A DNA stretch of 64,000 bases, from positions 4,754,048-4,818,047 of the forward strand of contig NZ_KB912877.1 in the NCBI RefSeq assembly GCF_000383855.1, in the 5' to 3' direction. This DNA comes from Methylobacter marinus A45. Lineage in GTDB: Bacteria; Pseudomonadota; Gammaproteobacteria; Methylococcales; Methylomonadaceae. Shown here in pieces: positions 19,969-28,217 of the stretch (positions within the stretch are counted from its first letter, which is position 1; each line of letters begins with the position of its first letter). A program made the translations under genes and the position numbers. The notes under the pieces are model-generated. The model was not told the origin of the DNA. It saw only the letters and a program-made list of their open reading frames with translations, and ran no database searches.

Positions 19969-20391
19969 TTACACGGGCTGGTTGGGGCTTTTTTTAACGC
20001 CGCTGGCGGAAGCGCCGGCTTTCGATGCATCTTCCGGAAACAGCACATCCATGATCCAGACCAGCGGTAACGCCTGATAGAAGCTATGCAGCAAGGACAT
20101 GAGATTCACCGCCTTTTTTAAAGGCGTGACATCGGCATCCGCCCTGGCGGCGGCTTGGCGCTCTTTTTTGGGCGGGCGCTTGGTAAGCTCGCCGACAATG
20201 AATCCGACACCGCCCACCAGCAGCAATGTTGCCGGCGAGGTCATCTGCCGGTGCAAATCCTTGACCAGAATATCGGTGCGGGCATGGACGCCCTGTTGCC
20301 GGCTCATAATCCGGTGTTCAATCTCTTTGATTTGCTCGGCTAACGTGCCGGAATCCTCTGTTGCATCATGAATGTCTTTATCCGGTTTCAT
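19969..20391 (-). CDS. Hypothetical protein at the YqjK position
   Basis: 140 residues. N-terminal 30 residues likely form a helix (LAEQIKEIEHRIMSRQQG); one hydrophobic segment near residues 53-67 (ATLLLVGGVGFIVGEL) and a weaker one near 100-118. Last gene of a DUF883 / YqjE-like / third-gene operon, the layout of E. coli yqjD-yqjE-yqjK. Shares four bases with the YqjE-like gene. Sequence likeness to YqjK itself is not evident, so only the position supports the link. Confidence 0.75.
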   Translation of the reverse strand: MKPDKDIHDATEDSGTLAEQIKEIEHRIMSRQQGVHARTDILVKDLHRQMTSPATLLLVGGVGFIVGELTKRPPKKERQAAARADADVTPLKKAVNLMSLLHSFYQALPLVWIMDVLFPEDASKAGASASGVKKSPNQPV

Positions 20392-20810
20392 GAGATCTCC
20401 TTATCCCGAAGACTGCGGATGGTCTCAGGGAACAGTAAATAATGGCTTTTGCGCCGAATAAACCAGAACAGCAGCAGCGCGGCCACCAGATTGACGGCGG
20501 CGACCAGCAGTATGGCCTCTATATCGCCCACCATATTGCTCTCGATCAGCGCCAGCGCGGCAGCCGCCATGAGCCCGAACCAGACGCTGATCAGCATGAC
20601 CGCCATGATCACCCCCGCCGCGATCATGCTTACCAGGCTCCGGCCCGCGCGCCTGGCCTCCAGCGTGACCAGTTTTAAATGATCGTGGGTCAGCCCGCGC
20701 AACTCGAGCCAAAGCGACCGGACATCCTCCAGCAAGTCAGGATGGCTAACCGGCTCGCTGGAAGCGGCGGATGAGTATACCGGCCTTTCCTCTGGGGTAC
20801 GGATAGCCAT
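20388..20810 (-). CDS. YqjE-like phage-holin-family membrane protein
   Basis: 140 residues. Amphipathic N-terminal helix (LLEDVRSLWLELRGLTHDHL) then two membrane helices (about 62-85 and 95-117), the YqjE/holin-X (DUF1469) plan. Inner-membrane protein linked to stationary phase in E. coli with the DUF883 partner. Starts three bases after the DUF883 gene. Confidence 0.85.
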   Translation of the reverse strand: MAIRTPEERPVYSSAASSEPVSHPDLLEDVRSLWLELRGLTHDHLKLVTLEARRAGRSLVSMIAAGVIMAVMLISVWFGLMAAAALALIESNMVGDIEAILLVAAVNLVAALLLFWFIRRKSHYLLFPETIRSLRDKEIS

Positions 20811-20813
20811 CTA

Positions 20814-21092
20814 TCATCTCCTGTGCTCTAAAGTATGCGTCGTCAACTGGCTCAGCATGAAGCCGGCCGCCAGCGCGATGCCCATTGAGCTGATCGGGTG
20901 CTCGCGGATGTAGTCGCGGGCATCTTCCACAAGTTTCTCTTCCAGCTCTTTTAACTGCTCGCCTTTCTCGCCGAGCATCTCGGTAGCCTGACTGGTGGCG
21001 CTGGCAATTTTCTTGGCCGCCTCTTCCGCGGCGCTGGCGATTTTCTCGGCTGCCTCATCCGCGGTGCTTGATAATTTGTCTATAGTTTCCAT
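20814..21092 (-). CDS. DUF883 (ElaB/YqjD-type) membrane-anchored protein, copy 1
   Basis: 92 residues: long Ala/Glu/Lys helix, then the family signature RDYIREHPISSMGIALAAGFMLSQL with a C-terminal membrane anchor. ElaB/YqjD proteins tether ribosomes to the inner membrane in stationary phase in E. coli. First gene of a three-gene operon. Second copy at 23561. Confidence 0.92.
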   Translation of the reverse strand: METIDKLSSTADEAAEKIASAAEEAAKKIASATSQATEMLGEKGEQLKELEEKLVEDARDYIREHPISSMGIALAAGFMLSQLTTHTLEHRR

Positions 21093-21198
21093 AATGGTTA
21101 CCTTCGTTGAGATTGTTTTAAGATCGCAAGAACCTTTAAAAAAACAGAACCTAACGGAACCTTAAGTGGATGTTTTGCGAACACAGTGCCGAGATTGA

Positions 21199-21519
21199 TT
21201 ATCTACCTCTTGACTGCGCCTTCTCCAAAATAAGGTTGCCGTATTCATGCTCTTCCAGCTTGCCGGTTTTGCCGGCATCAACCATATCGAAATGCTTGAG
21301 CAAATCAGGATGATCGGCCAATTCATCCTTGGTTACATAGTGATCGCCATTTTTATCGACTTCCTGAAAAGTCGGATATTCCGTTACATCGCCTTCTTCC
21401 CCGGTAGCGCTCGTGCCGCCCATGCCTTCGGCCTGCGCCATCTGGGCGCCCCAGACCAGGCCGCCGCCGAGAACGAACGGTAACCACAATTTTTTCGTAG
21501 CAACATTAAGAATCTTCAT
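21199..21519 (-). CDS. Exported EF-hand protein
   Basis: 106 residues. Signal peptide (LWLPFVLGGGLVWGAQMAQA, cleavage near residue 31) and one canonical EF-hand loop at residues 55-66 (D-K-N-G-D-H-Y-V-T-K-D-E); a second loop near residue 82 is degenerate. Probable periplasmic calcium-binding protein. Confidence 0.85.
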   Translation of the reverse strand: MKILNVATKKLWLPFVLGGGLVWGAQMAQAEGMGGTSATGEEGDVTEYPTFQEVDKNGDHYVTKDELADHPDLLKHFDMVDAGKTGKLEEHEYGNLILEKAQSRGR

Positions 21520-21686
21520 ATTAACCTCTAACGATGGTTTAAACCGCGAAAATAAGACCGTCAGTTTTTTCCCCTGGCGATTGCCTGATTACTCAAAAGC
21601 AAATTGAAACGCCATGCTGGCTGGGTTGGCGCTTTATGCCCGGCTTATCCATGAATCCTGAAAGCGCTCAATCCGATACACTTCAA

Positions 21687-22121
21687 TTAACTCTGCAGCA
21701 GCCGGTTCAGCGCACGAATATTCTCTTGCTGTGAAGTCAGCAGTTTGGTCTCAATCAACGCACTGACATCCGAAGGGATATCAGGATCCTGCGCCGCTTG
21801 TTCATAATCTTCCAGGCCGTTTCTTTCTCCGGCCAGCAAGGCATTCAACATGGCATCCCTGCCCAGCATTTCGGCACCGCTCATCACCGTTTCCGACCAT
21901 GAACCCCATATGCCTGAATCACTGGTGGGCGTGCCGCCCATTTGTTGAATCTTTTCTTGCAGTTCGGAGACGGCAGAGGTGTGTTCTTCATAAATCGGCT
22001 CTAAATAGGCAATTTCCTTGCGCTGCGCCTCTTCTTCAAACTTTTCCAATGCCTGATGATAGGTCTCTGCCGCGGACAATTCATTCTTCAGTAATTTCTC
22101 GACTTTATCGATGTTTTGCAT
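21687..22121 (-). CDS. DUF2383 ferritin-like protein
   Basis: 144 residues, all helical. LLKNELSAAETYHQALEKF and YLEPIYEEHTSAVSELQEKI carry the E and ExxH-like residues of ferritin-fold DUF2383 proteins; the family is linked to spore coat and stress proteins. Cytosolic. AGGAGG site before the ATG. Confidence 0.82.
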   Translation of the reverse strand: MQNIDKVEKLLKNELSAAETYHQALEKFEEEAQRKEIAYLEPIYEEHTSAVSELQEKIQQMGGTPTSDSGIWGSWSETVMSGAEMLGRDAMLNALLAGERNGLEDYEQAAQDPDIPSDVSALIETKLLTSQQENIRALNRLLQS

Positions 22122-22154
22122 ACCAACCTCCTCGGGTTTTTAAAACTAAATTCT

Positions 22155-22679
22155 TTAATGATGCGGCGCTTCAACCTCACCCGTTGTCGAGATATCTTCG
22201 GCATTGGCTTGCTCGAAAATGTCCTTGACCTGGGAGCGTGCCTCTGAGGTTTCCGTGTGGACGGAAATCAATGCATTGCCGCCCTGAATCCGGCCTTCAT
22301 AGCGTTTGGCCTCATATTCAGGAATCCCCAGGCCGATCAAGGCGCCGGCCAGACCGCCGGTGGCGGCGCCCACGGCCGCGCCGCTCAAAGCGCCCATGAT
22401 AGGCCCGGCGGCAATCAACGGGCCAAGGCCAGGAATTGCCAGCGTGCCGATACCGACCAGCCAGCCTATGATGGCGCCGGTGCCGATGCCGACTGTGCCG
22501 CCGATAGCCGTGCCTTCCGGCGATTTGGTGTGTTTTTCATGACCGAATTCATGCTCGCTGGTTTTGTCCGGCAATAGCACGGAAATATCGTTATTATCAA
22601 AACCAGCCGCTTTCAGCTGGCTGATGATATGTTCCACCTGGTCATTCGTTTGCGCGATACAAAAGACTGATTTGTTCAT
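22155..22679 (-). CDS. General-stress-type membrane protein with glycine-rich core
   Basis: 174 residues. N-terminal 40 residues form a ferredoxin-like fold (VFCIAQTNDQVEHIISQLKAAGF, then ISVLLPD), a Gly/Ala-rich hydrophobic middle (about 60-118) and a second alpha/beta part (ALISVHTETSEARSQVKDIF). This is the plan of YflT/GSP17M-type and related stress proteins. Function unknown. Confidence 0.78.
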   Translation of the reverse strand: MNKSVFCIAQTNDQVEHIISQLKAAGFDNNDISVLLPDKTSEHEFGHEKHTKSPEGTAIGGTVGIGTGAIIGWLVGIGTLAIPGLGPLIAAGPIMGALSGAAVGAATGGLAGALIGLGIPEYEAKRYEGRIQGGNALISVHTETSEARSQVKDIFEQANAEDISTTGEVEAPHH

Positions 22680-22700
22680 AACATTCTCCTTAACCCGCGA

Positions 22701-23099
22701 TTACTTGGCTTTGACTTCAAGTTGATTATCAACCTGACTCACGCCCGGCGTTTGCTGAGCGATGGCTTGCAGCCTGGTTTTTTCCGCTGCGCTATCGACC
22801 GGGCCACGCAAGGATACCCTGCCGTTTCTCGTAATCACCTTGGCGTTGTGCGCGTTGACGGACAGCGATTCATCGTCGGTAATGGTTTTGCGGATATTGG
22901 CCGTGATCTGGAGATCGCTCTCATTTTCGAGCTGGTCCTCAGGCGTTAAAGTCGCACCGCCCTCATCACGCACATTGCGTTCGGTGTTTTCAGCTGGGCT
23001 GCCGATTCTTTCGCGTTCGGTCGTTCCTTCGGCGCTGGCTAGACCGGTCATCAGCATTAAGCCCGCCGCCAGGGTCAGTAATGGTAGTCGTTTTGACAT
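22701..23099 (-). CDS. Exported BON-domain (OsmY-like) protein
   Basis: 132 residues. Signal peptide ending GLASAEG without lipobox, a polar linker, and one BON domain (DLQITANIRKTITDDESLSV, then GRVSLRGPV and GVSQVDNQLEV). Predicted periplasmic, stress related. Confidence 0.88.
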   Translation of the reverse strand: MSKRLPLLTLAAGLMLMTGLASAEGTTERERIGSPAENTERNVRDEGGATLTPEDQLENESDLQITANIRKTITDDESLSVNAHNAKVITRNGRVSLRGPVDSAAEKTRLQAIAQQTPGVSQVDNQLEVKAK

Positions 23100-23560
23100 A
23101 GTGATTCTCCTTAAAGAAAAATTGTAATTATTTTCAAGGCTTACCCTGCGCTCCTTGCCAACCTTATCCCTTTACTGAACAATACCCAATCACCTGAACA
23201 TAGCATTTGACGCTAACACATCAGCTGAGCCGCGTGCTGTTCCCGGCTCTGATATAAAGAGTCCGGGTACGATGTCAGGAGAAAAAGCATTGGCGATGTC
23301 TTAATCGAATCAACGTACATTGATCCATTACCGGCATTACCTGTGATGACACTGCGTGTTTGCGCAGCGCCACCACCATTAACATAACCTGACGCGTTGT
23401 CGGCATGATTGTTAATTGATACCCTGGTCAAAAAGGACGCGAACCACTTAATCGGCCTTATGGCTCAGCGACAGCATCAGGTGCATAATCGCCCGGCTTC
23501 ATCGCTTCCTTTTTGTTTTACGGATTACCGCTCTTTCTCGAAACATGCGGGCATGGCTTT
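23100..23560. other. Intergenic region
   Basis: 461 bases. A 72-codon minus frame exists (23213-23431) but has no family features or clear ribosome site. Nothing else recognised. Confidence 0.45.
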
Positions 23561-23818
23561 CTAGCGATGGCCCATCAGACGGCTCAAGATGAAGCCGCTG
23601 CCCAAGGCTATGCCTAACGATGTTACCGGGTTTTCGCGGACATACTCACGCGCATGCTCCATCAACCGTTCCTGAGCATCTTTCATTTGCTCGCTTTTCT
23701 CGCTGATGGTTTCCGCGGCCTTGTGGCTTACCTCAGCGGCTCTTTCCACCGCTTCATGCGCGCCGGCTCTGACGCGTTCAACCGTTTCACCTGTACCGCC
23801 TGATTTTGTCGTTTCCAT
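23561..23818 (-). CDS. DUF883 (ElaB/YqjD-type) membrane-anchored protein, copy 2
   Basis: 85 residues: helical Ala/Glu/Lys part then REYVRENPVTSLGIALGSGFILSRL, the DUF883 membrane-anchor signature. Stand-alone here, unlike copy 1, which has a YqjE partner. Confidence 0.9.
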   Translation of the reverse strand: METTKSGGTGETVERVRAGAHEAVERAAEVSHKAAETISEKSEQMKDAQERLMEHAREYVRENPVTSLGIALGSGFILSRLMGHR

Positions 23819-23950
23819 AATGGTTTCCTATATCGATTAAAGTTATAAGATCATCAACGATCTCGAAAAAGTGCCCTCTATGCGACACATGCTATTGGCC
23901 CGATTCCGATCGCCGAAGTTCAGCGTTCAAAACCTTCTGGCGTAATCATC

Positions 23951-24028
23951 TCAATTAAAAATCAAATAAATGATGACCAGCACAAACACTGGTACACCGA
24001 GTAACCATCCAAGCACATATTTGCCCAT
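23951..24028 (-). CDS. 25-residue single-helix membrane peptide
   Basis: Open frame of 25 codons from the ATG at 24028, starting MGKYVLGWLLGVPVF and ending in a hydrophobic tail with LIFN. GAGGAGACAGATC lies just upstream, an excellent ribosome site. Palindrome at 24215 lies 187 bases before it. A single transmembrane peptide; family not recognised. Confidence 0.62.
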   Translation of the reverse strand: MGKYVLGWLLGVPVFVLVIIYLIFN

Positions 24029-24214
24029 GATCTGTCTCCTCTAAACTGTTGCTCCTTAATGCCGGCATTTCGTCCACTGCATCCATCAGCGACTCATCAA
24101 CAAAAACGTCATAACGAAAAGCTGTCATCAAGGCTATTTTTTCCGTTGCTTCCTGCGTCATTTCTCTGTGATGCATGTTAACTAACATATTAAGAATAAA
24201 ATGCCCTACCGTCA

Positions 24215-24228
24215 GTACGATAACGCAC
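24215..24228. promoter_or_regulatory. FNR-spaced palindrome
   Basis: GTACG-ATAA-CGCAC, perfect match to GTNCG-N4-CGNAC, upstream of the 25-residue peptide gene. Confidence 0.65.
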
Positions 24229-24298
24229 ATAAGAGCATGAAGCGCGCCTCTTCATTACCGCGCGGCTGCCGCTGAATCCCTGCGCTGAATACAGCGGC

Positions 24299-25444
24299 TC
24301 AGGGACCGGTGTAGCTGATTCGGTAAATCGCCCCCCGCTTATCGTCTGAAACCAGCAGGGCGCCGTCCGGCGCGACGATGACATCAACCGGCCGTCCCCA
24401 GGCGGAATTGCCCTGCAGCCAACCTTCGGCGAAGGGTTCGTAAGTCACCGCGTCATTGTCGCCGAGCGTGACCATGCTGACCCGGTAGCCCAGCTTTGGA
24501 CTGCGGTTCCAGGAACCGTGTTCGGCGATAAAAATACGGTTCCGGTACGGACTGGGAAACTGGCGTCCCGTATAAAAGCGCATGCCCAATGCCGCGACAT
24601 GAGGCCCGAGCTTTTGCGCCGGCGCAGTAAAATCGGAACAGGGATTGCGAAGGCCGAAAACCGGGTCGGGCAACTCGCCGGCATGGCAATGGGGATATCC
24701 GAAATGCAGCCCCATCACGGGCGCATGATTGAGCTCGTCGGGTGGCGTATCGTTACCCAACAGATCGCGGCCGTTGTCGGTAAACCACAGTTCGTGCGTT
24801 TCCGGATGCCAATCGTAACCGACCGAGTTGCGTATGCCGCGCGCGAACACTTCGGCGCCGCCGCCGTTGCGGTCCATGCGGATGATGACGCCGTACCGGT
24901 CGGCTTCCGGCATGCAGATATTGCACGGCACGCCAATCGACACGTATAACTTGCCGTCGGGGCCGAAGTGCATGACGCGCAGGCCGTGATGCGCATATTT
25001 GAGGCCGAGATCATAGATCACGACGGGCGGCATCGGCTGGTCGAGGTGCTTCTCGATATCATCGAAGCGCAATATGCGGCTGCGCTCGGCCACATACAGG
25101 GAGCCATCCCTGAAGGCGACGCCGTGCGGGTCCTGCAGATCCCTGGCAATGACCCGCACTTCGCCTTTCCGGCCGCTGCGAACCGGGATGGCATAGACCT
25201 TCCCCTGCTTGTAAGTGCCGATAAAAAGCGTGCCGTTGTCTCCGAACGCCAGTGTCCGCGCGCCGGGCACGTCGTCCTCATAGAGGGTAATGGAGAAGCC
25301 GGCCGGCAGCGCTATGCGCTCCAGTTTCGTGCCGGGCATCAGGGAGCAGGCATTCATTAACCCCAGCACCATGGCCATGCAAGCGTAAGCCATCTTCCTG
25401 GCAGGCCATGACCGTCTGTTGTATACGCCATGATGCCGCATCAT
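24299..25444 (-). CDS. PQQ-type sugar dehydrogenase (sorbosone/glucose dehydrogenase fold), lipoprotein
   Basis: 381 residues. Signal peptide with lipobox LMNAC (Cys about 33), then a six-bladed beta-propeller: LPAGFSITLYEDDVPGARTL, DPHGVAFRDGSLYVAE, YAHHGLRVMHFGPDGKLYVS, GIRNSVGYDWHPETHELWF, EHGSWNRSPKLGYRV and the closing DGALLVSDDKRGAIYRI. This is the soluble GDH / L-sorbosone dehydrogenase family, using PQQ in the periplasm. The sugar cannot be predicted. Overlaps the BON lipoprotein gene by four bases, so co-transcribed. Confidence 0.88.
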   Translation of the reverse strand: MMRHHGVYNRRSWPARKMAYACMAMVLGLMNACSLMPGTKLERIALPAGFSITLYEDDVPGARTLAFGDNGTLFIGTYKQGKVYAIPVRSGRKGEVRVIARDLQDPHGVAFRDGSLYVAERSRILRFDDIEKHLDQPMPPVVIYDLGLKYAHHGLRVMHFGPDGKLYVSIGVPCNICMPEADRYGVIIRMDRNGGGAEVFARGIRNSVGYDWHPETHELWFTDNGRDLLGNDTPPDELNHAPVMGLHFGYPHCHAGELPDPVFGLRNPCSDFTAPAQKLGPHVAALGMRFYTGRQFPSPYRNRIFIAEHGSWNRSPKLGYRVSMVTLGDNDAVTYEPFAEGWLQGNSAWGRPVDVIVAPDGALLVSDDKRGAIYRISYTGP

Positions 25445-25767
25445 GGCGCCTGCACCATAAGGTCGTTGTCCACGGACTCCACGCCGCGGGCCTGTTCGGC
25501 GATCGCTTCCGCCTGCCGTTTACCGGCCGCTGACGGCACCGCGCCGCTGAGCCGGATCGCGCCGAGATAGGCCTCGACCTGAACCGGCGCATCACCGATT
25601 GCCTGATCGGCCAGCAAGGCGCCTTTGACCCTGGCGATCAGTTCCTGATCTTTTTGATATTCCTGCTCCTGGAAATACAGCCGGACCAGCTCGACATACC
25701 CGCAACCGGCAACTTGCGCTGACGCGGCTGACAGCGCAAACAGCGTTGCCGGGCGCGCCAGTTTCAT
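25441..25767 (-). CDS. BON-domain lipoprotein in the sugar-dehydrogenase operon
   Basis: 108 residues. Signal with lipobox VAGC (Cys about 22), then one BON domain (ELIARVKGALLADQAIGDA, then AIRLSGAV and GVESVDNDLMV). Stop and start overlap both neighbours, giving a three-gene unit: ferritin-like, BON lipoprotein, PQQ-type dehydrogenase. Confidence 0.86.
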   Translation of the reverse strand: MKLARPATLFALSAASAQVAGCGYVELVRLYFQEQEYQKDQELIARVKGALLADQAIGDAPVQVEAYLGAIRLSGAVPSAAGKRQAEAIAEQARGVESVDNDLMVQAP

Positions 25768-26315
25768 GAACTGACTTCCGCCAGGCGTCCCTGCAGCAGA
25801 TCGGCCAGTTCGTCGGCATGCTCTTCTTCCACGGCCAGGATGTCCTCCAGCATGTTGCGCGTGGTCGGATCGCGGTCGCCCAGGTATTGAGTCATCTCGC
25901 GATAACTGTCGATGGCAATGCGTTCGGCCACCAGGTCTTCCTTGATCATATCGACCAGGGAGTTGCCCTCCACGTACTCCGCATGGCTGCGTCCGGACAG
26001 GCTGTCCGGCGAAAAGTCGGGTTCGCCGCCCAACTGGACAATACGCCGCGCAATCTGGTCGGCATGGCCCTGTTCCTCATTGGCATGCACCAGGAACTCG
26101 TCGGCGATGCCCTTGGACTGAATGCCCTGGGCCATGAAATAGTGGCGGCGGTAACGCAATACGCAGACCAGTTCCGTGGCCAGTGCGTCATTCAGCAGCT
26201 TGATGACCGTCTTGGCATCCGCCGCATAGCCGGCTGTTACGGCACCGTTGTCAATATGCTGGCGTGCCTGCGCGCGCAAGGTTTGGACATCGGTCAAATG
26301 AGTTTTTTTTGACAT
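25764..26315 (-). CDS. Bacterioferritin/Dps-like di-iron protein
   Basis: 183 residues from the ATG at 26315, preceded by AGGGAGG; the longer frame upstream lacks a site. Helical ferritin fold with iron ligands in TELVCVLRYRRHYF, ANEEQGHADQIARRI (ExxH), DLVAERIAIDSYREM and AVEEEHADELADLL. Similar proteins are called bacterioferritin-like; iron storage or oxidative defence in the cytosol. Lead gene of the operon running to 24299. Confidence 0.88.
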   Translation of the reverse strand: MSKKTHLTDVQTLRAQARQHIDNGAVTAGYAADAKTVIKLLNDALATELVCVLRYRRHYFMAQGIQSKGIADEFLVHANEEQGHADQIARRIVQLGGEPDFSPDSLSGRSHAEYVEGNSLVDMIKEDLVAERIAIDSYREMTQYLGDRDPTTRNMLEDILAVEEEHADELADLLQGRLAEVSS

Positions 26316-26398
26316 ATCGCCCTCCCTGAGAGGCAAAATCGTCTGTTGGTTGAAAATCCGCGGCCACCGCTTTAGCAGTGGCCCGCAGTCTGACAAGC

Positions 26399-26752
26399 CT
26401 ATCTATAGCGGCTTTGTTTTACCTGCATATTATTTTGCACCGACCTGACGCCTTCGACCCGTTGAGCCACCTCAACCGCCCGGGTGATATCTTCCTCGGA
26501 TGCCACAAAACCGCTTAATTGCACGTCGCCCTGATAGGTTTCCACATTGATTTCAGCAGCACTCAGGCCGGGCTCGTTAAAGATGGCCGCCTTTACCTTG
26601 GTGGTAATCATACTGTCGTCAATGTAGGCGCCGGGAGTTTGGCTTGATTCAGCCCGGGTATCCGAGACTTCATCCGTGGACGCACAACCGGTTACCCAGG
26701 TCAACAACAGCGCTAGAAAAAATGCTGAACAGTATTTGGTAAGTTGTTTCAT
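26399..26752 (-). CDS. BON-domain lipoprotein (OsmY-like)
   Basis: 117 residues. Lipobox VTGC (Cys about 23) and one BON domain (ITTKVKAAIFNEPGLSAAE, then GDVQLSGFV and GVRSVQNNMQV). Envelope stress lipoprotein. Lies 84 bases upstream of the ferritin-like gene and may lead the same unit. Palindrome at 27158 is about 400 bases upstream. Confidence 0.88.
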   Translation of the reverse strand: MKQLTKYCSAFFLALLLTWVTGCASTDEVSDTRAESSQTPGAYIDDSMITTKVKAAIFNEPGLSAAEINVETYQGDVQLSGFVASEEDITRAVEVAQRVEGVRSVQNNMQVKQSRYR

Positions 26753-27157
26753 AGCTAATTCTCCAGATGAATAATAAAGTGATGACGGGCAATTCGATCA
26801 TGATTGATACCCGGATATTAGATGGCACACACCCTCGCAGCGAAACGGCAATGCGTCAGGCTGACCTCGCTGTTACTGACACGGTTAACCCATGCCATCC
26901 AGCCAGGAACAATCACAAAATAACCTCATCCTTCTGTTCCCCTTACCGCCGTGGGCCTGCATGAACGCAGGCAGTGGAACAGTGACCGGGAGCCGCGGTA
27001 GAGGCAGACAATGCTCAGGTTATTTCATGCCTGTTCCTTGACAAAAAAGCCATACCAGAAAAGATCAGTTATTTCGGCAGACAATCAGGCTCTGTCGCAA
27101 AGACTGGCTGTAATGCATGACCTAGAATAAATCTAGGTTTAAAATCAGCCGACGTCC

Positions 27158-27171
27158 GTACGGTGTCGAAC
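27158..27171. promoter_or_regulatory. FNR-spaced palindrome
   Basis: GTACG-GTGT-CGAAC, perfect match, in the 507-base gap 26753-27259. The same gap holds a run of ten G (27209-27218). Confidence 0.68.
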
Positions 27172-27259
27172 ATAAGTGACTTTTCGCTCATTATTTCGTC
27201 TGGCGGGAGGGGGGGGGGCCAGGAAGAAGCCTTTTGACGGGCGGGATTGTTTGCCTGCT

Positions 27260-27736
27260 TTACTCGCCTGTTTCTTTGCCGGCCTTGCTTGACGGGCTCT
27301 GCCTGATCGGTTCAGTCGCCTCAATCCTGACCTTGCCGACGCCGTCTTCCTTGATATCGAGCTTTTTCGCCGCCTCCCTGGACAGATCGATCACCCGATC
27401 CTTCGCATAAGGTCCGCGATCGGTAATTTCGACCTCGACCTTTTTCCTGTTCTCGAGATTAGTCACTTCAACCTCGGTCCCTAGCGGCAGGCTGGGGTGG
27501 GCGGCGGTCATTTTTCCCTGATCGAAAATCTCGCCGCTGGCGGTCTCCCGGCCATGAAACCCGGGGCCATACCAGGAGGCCTCGCCAACTTCCTGGTAGG
27601 TCGACCGGGGCGCGTCCTGATTTTTTTGGCCTTGGCCGTCCGTCTCTTCCCTGGCGCACCCGGACAATGCCAGACTGCAGATCAGCACGGCCTGCAAGCC
27701 GTGATAAAAAAACTTTCCGGGCTTAAACATGGTCAT
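27260..27736 (-). CDS. RlpA-like lipoprotein (double-psi beta-barrel)
   Basis: 158 residues. Lipobox LSGC (Cys about 27), then the RlpA double-psi barrel: GEASWYGPGFHGRETASGE, MTAAHPSLPLGTEVEVTNL and VEITDRGPYAKDRVIDLSR. RlpA is a septal lytic transglycosylase acting on naked glycan; this short form has no SPOR domain, so it may not localise to the septum. Single gene. Confidence 0.9.
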   Translation of the reverse strand: MTMFKPGKFFYHGLQAVLICSLALSGCAREETDGQGQKNQDAPRSTYQEVGEASWYGPGFHGRETASGEIFDQGKMTAAHPSLPLGTEVEVTNLENRKKVEVEITDRGPYAKDRVIDLSREAAKKLDIKEDGVGKVRIEATEPIRQSPSSKAGKETGE

Positions 27737-27757
27737 CCTGCTATTTGAAAAATCACT

Positions 27758-27931
27758 GTCAGGACTTACGCAGCTTGCTTGTTCAACCGTCGAGACAAGC
27801 GGTTCTAAAACCTGTTGGGGCGACTTTATTTATGCCCTTTAGGGTAGTCGCCCATTTCAGACCCAAGAGGCGACTGCCAACAGTAAGCGCTTTAGGCGAA
27901 GTCGTCCCCACGGGTTTGCGTAAGTCCTGAC
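27758..27931. repeat. 174-bp MITE-like element with 15-bp perfect ends
   Basis: Ends GTCAGGACTTACGCA at 27758-27772 and its exact reverse complement at 27917-27931. Inside is a second inverted pair built on GGGGCGACTT and AAGTCGTCCCC, shared with the hairpin in atpR. No open frame for a transposase. Likely a non-autonomous insertion element. Confidence 0.8.
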
Positions 27932-27989
27932 TGTTAACTTTAATGAATTTTTAGCCGGAAAAAGATATCTGAAGTTTGAAATGAGGTCT

Positions 27990-28003
27990 GTACGGTGTCG
28001 AAC
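27990..28003. promoter_or_regulatory. FNR-spaced palindrome upstream of the Crp/Fnr regulator
   Basis: GTACG-GTGT-CGAAC within a longer dyad, TCTGTACG-GTGT-CGAACAGA (27987-28006), the most symmetric extended copy. It lies about 215 bases before the regulator gene at 28218 and 254 before the divergent RlpA start, as expected for an autoregulated gene. Confidence 0.72.
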
Positions 28004-28217
28004 AGATAATCGTTCATTGAACCTTGGTTTTCTAACAGGCTCTACAGGTTGAAATGGGTTTTTACTTGAGTCCGAGCACCCGGAATTACGCTTGGATTTT
28101 TTGCAGTTACCTTAAAAAATCCTTAATAAATCATAGCATTAAGTATTCTTGCTTATTGTTCTCAACTGATAGCTAACGGACAATGCCCCGCAATTTTAAC
28201 AGAGACCGAATTACATT

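Noticed and set aside
23213..23431. 72-codon minus frame in an intergenic gap
   Set aside because: No family features, no clear ribosome site and no hydrophobic or domain pattern.
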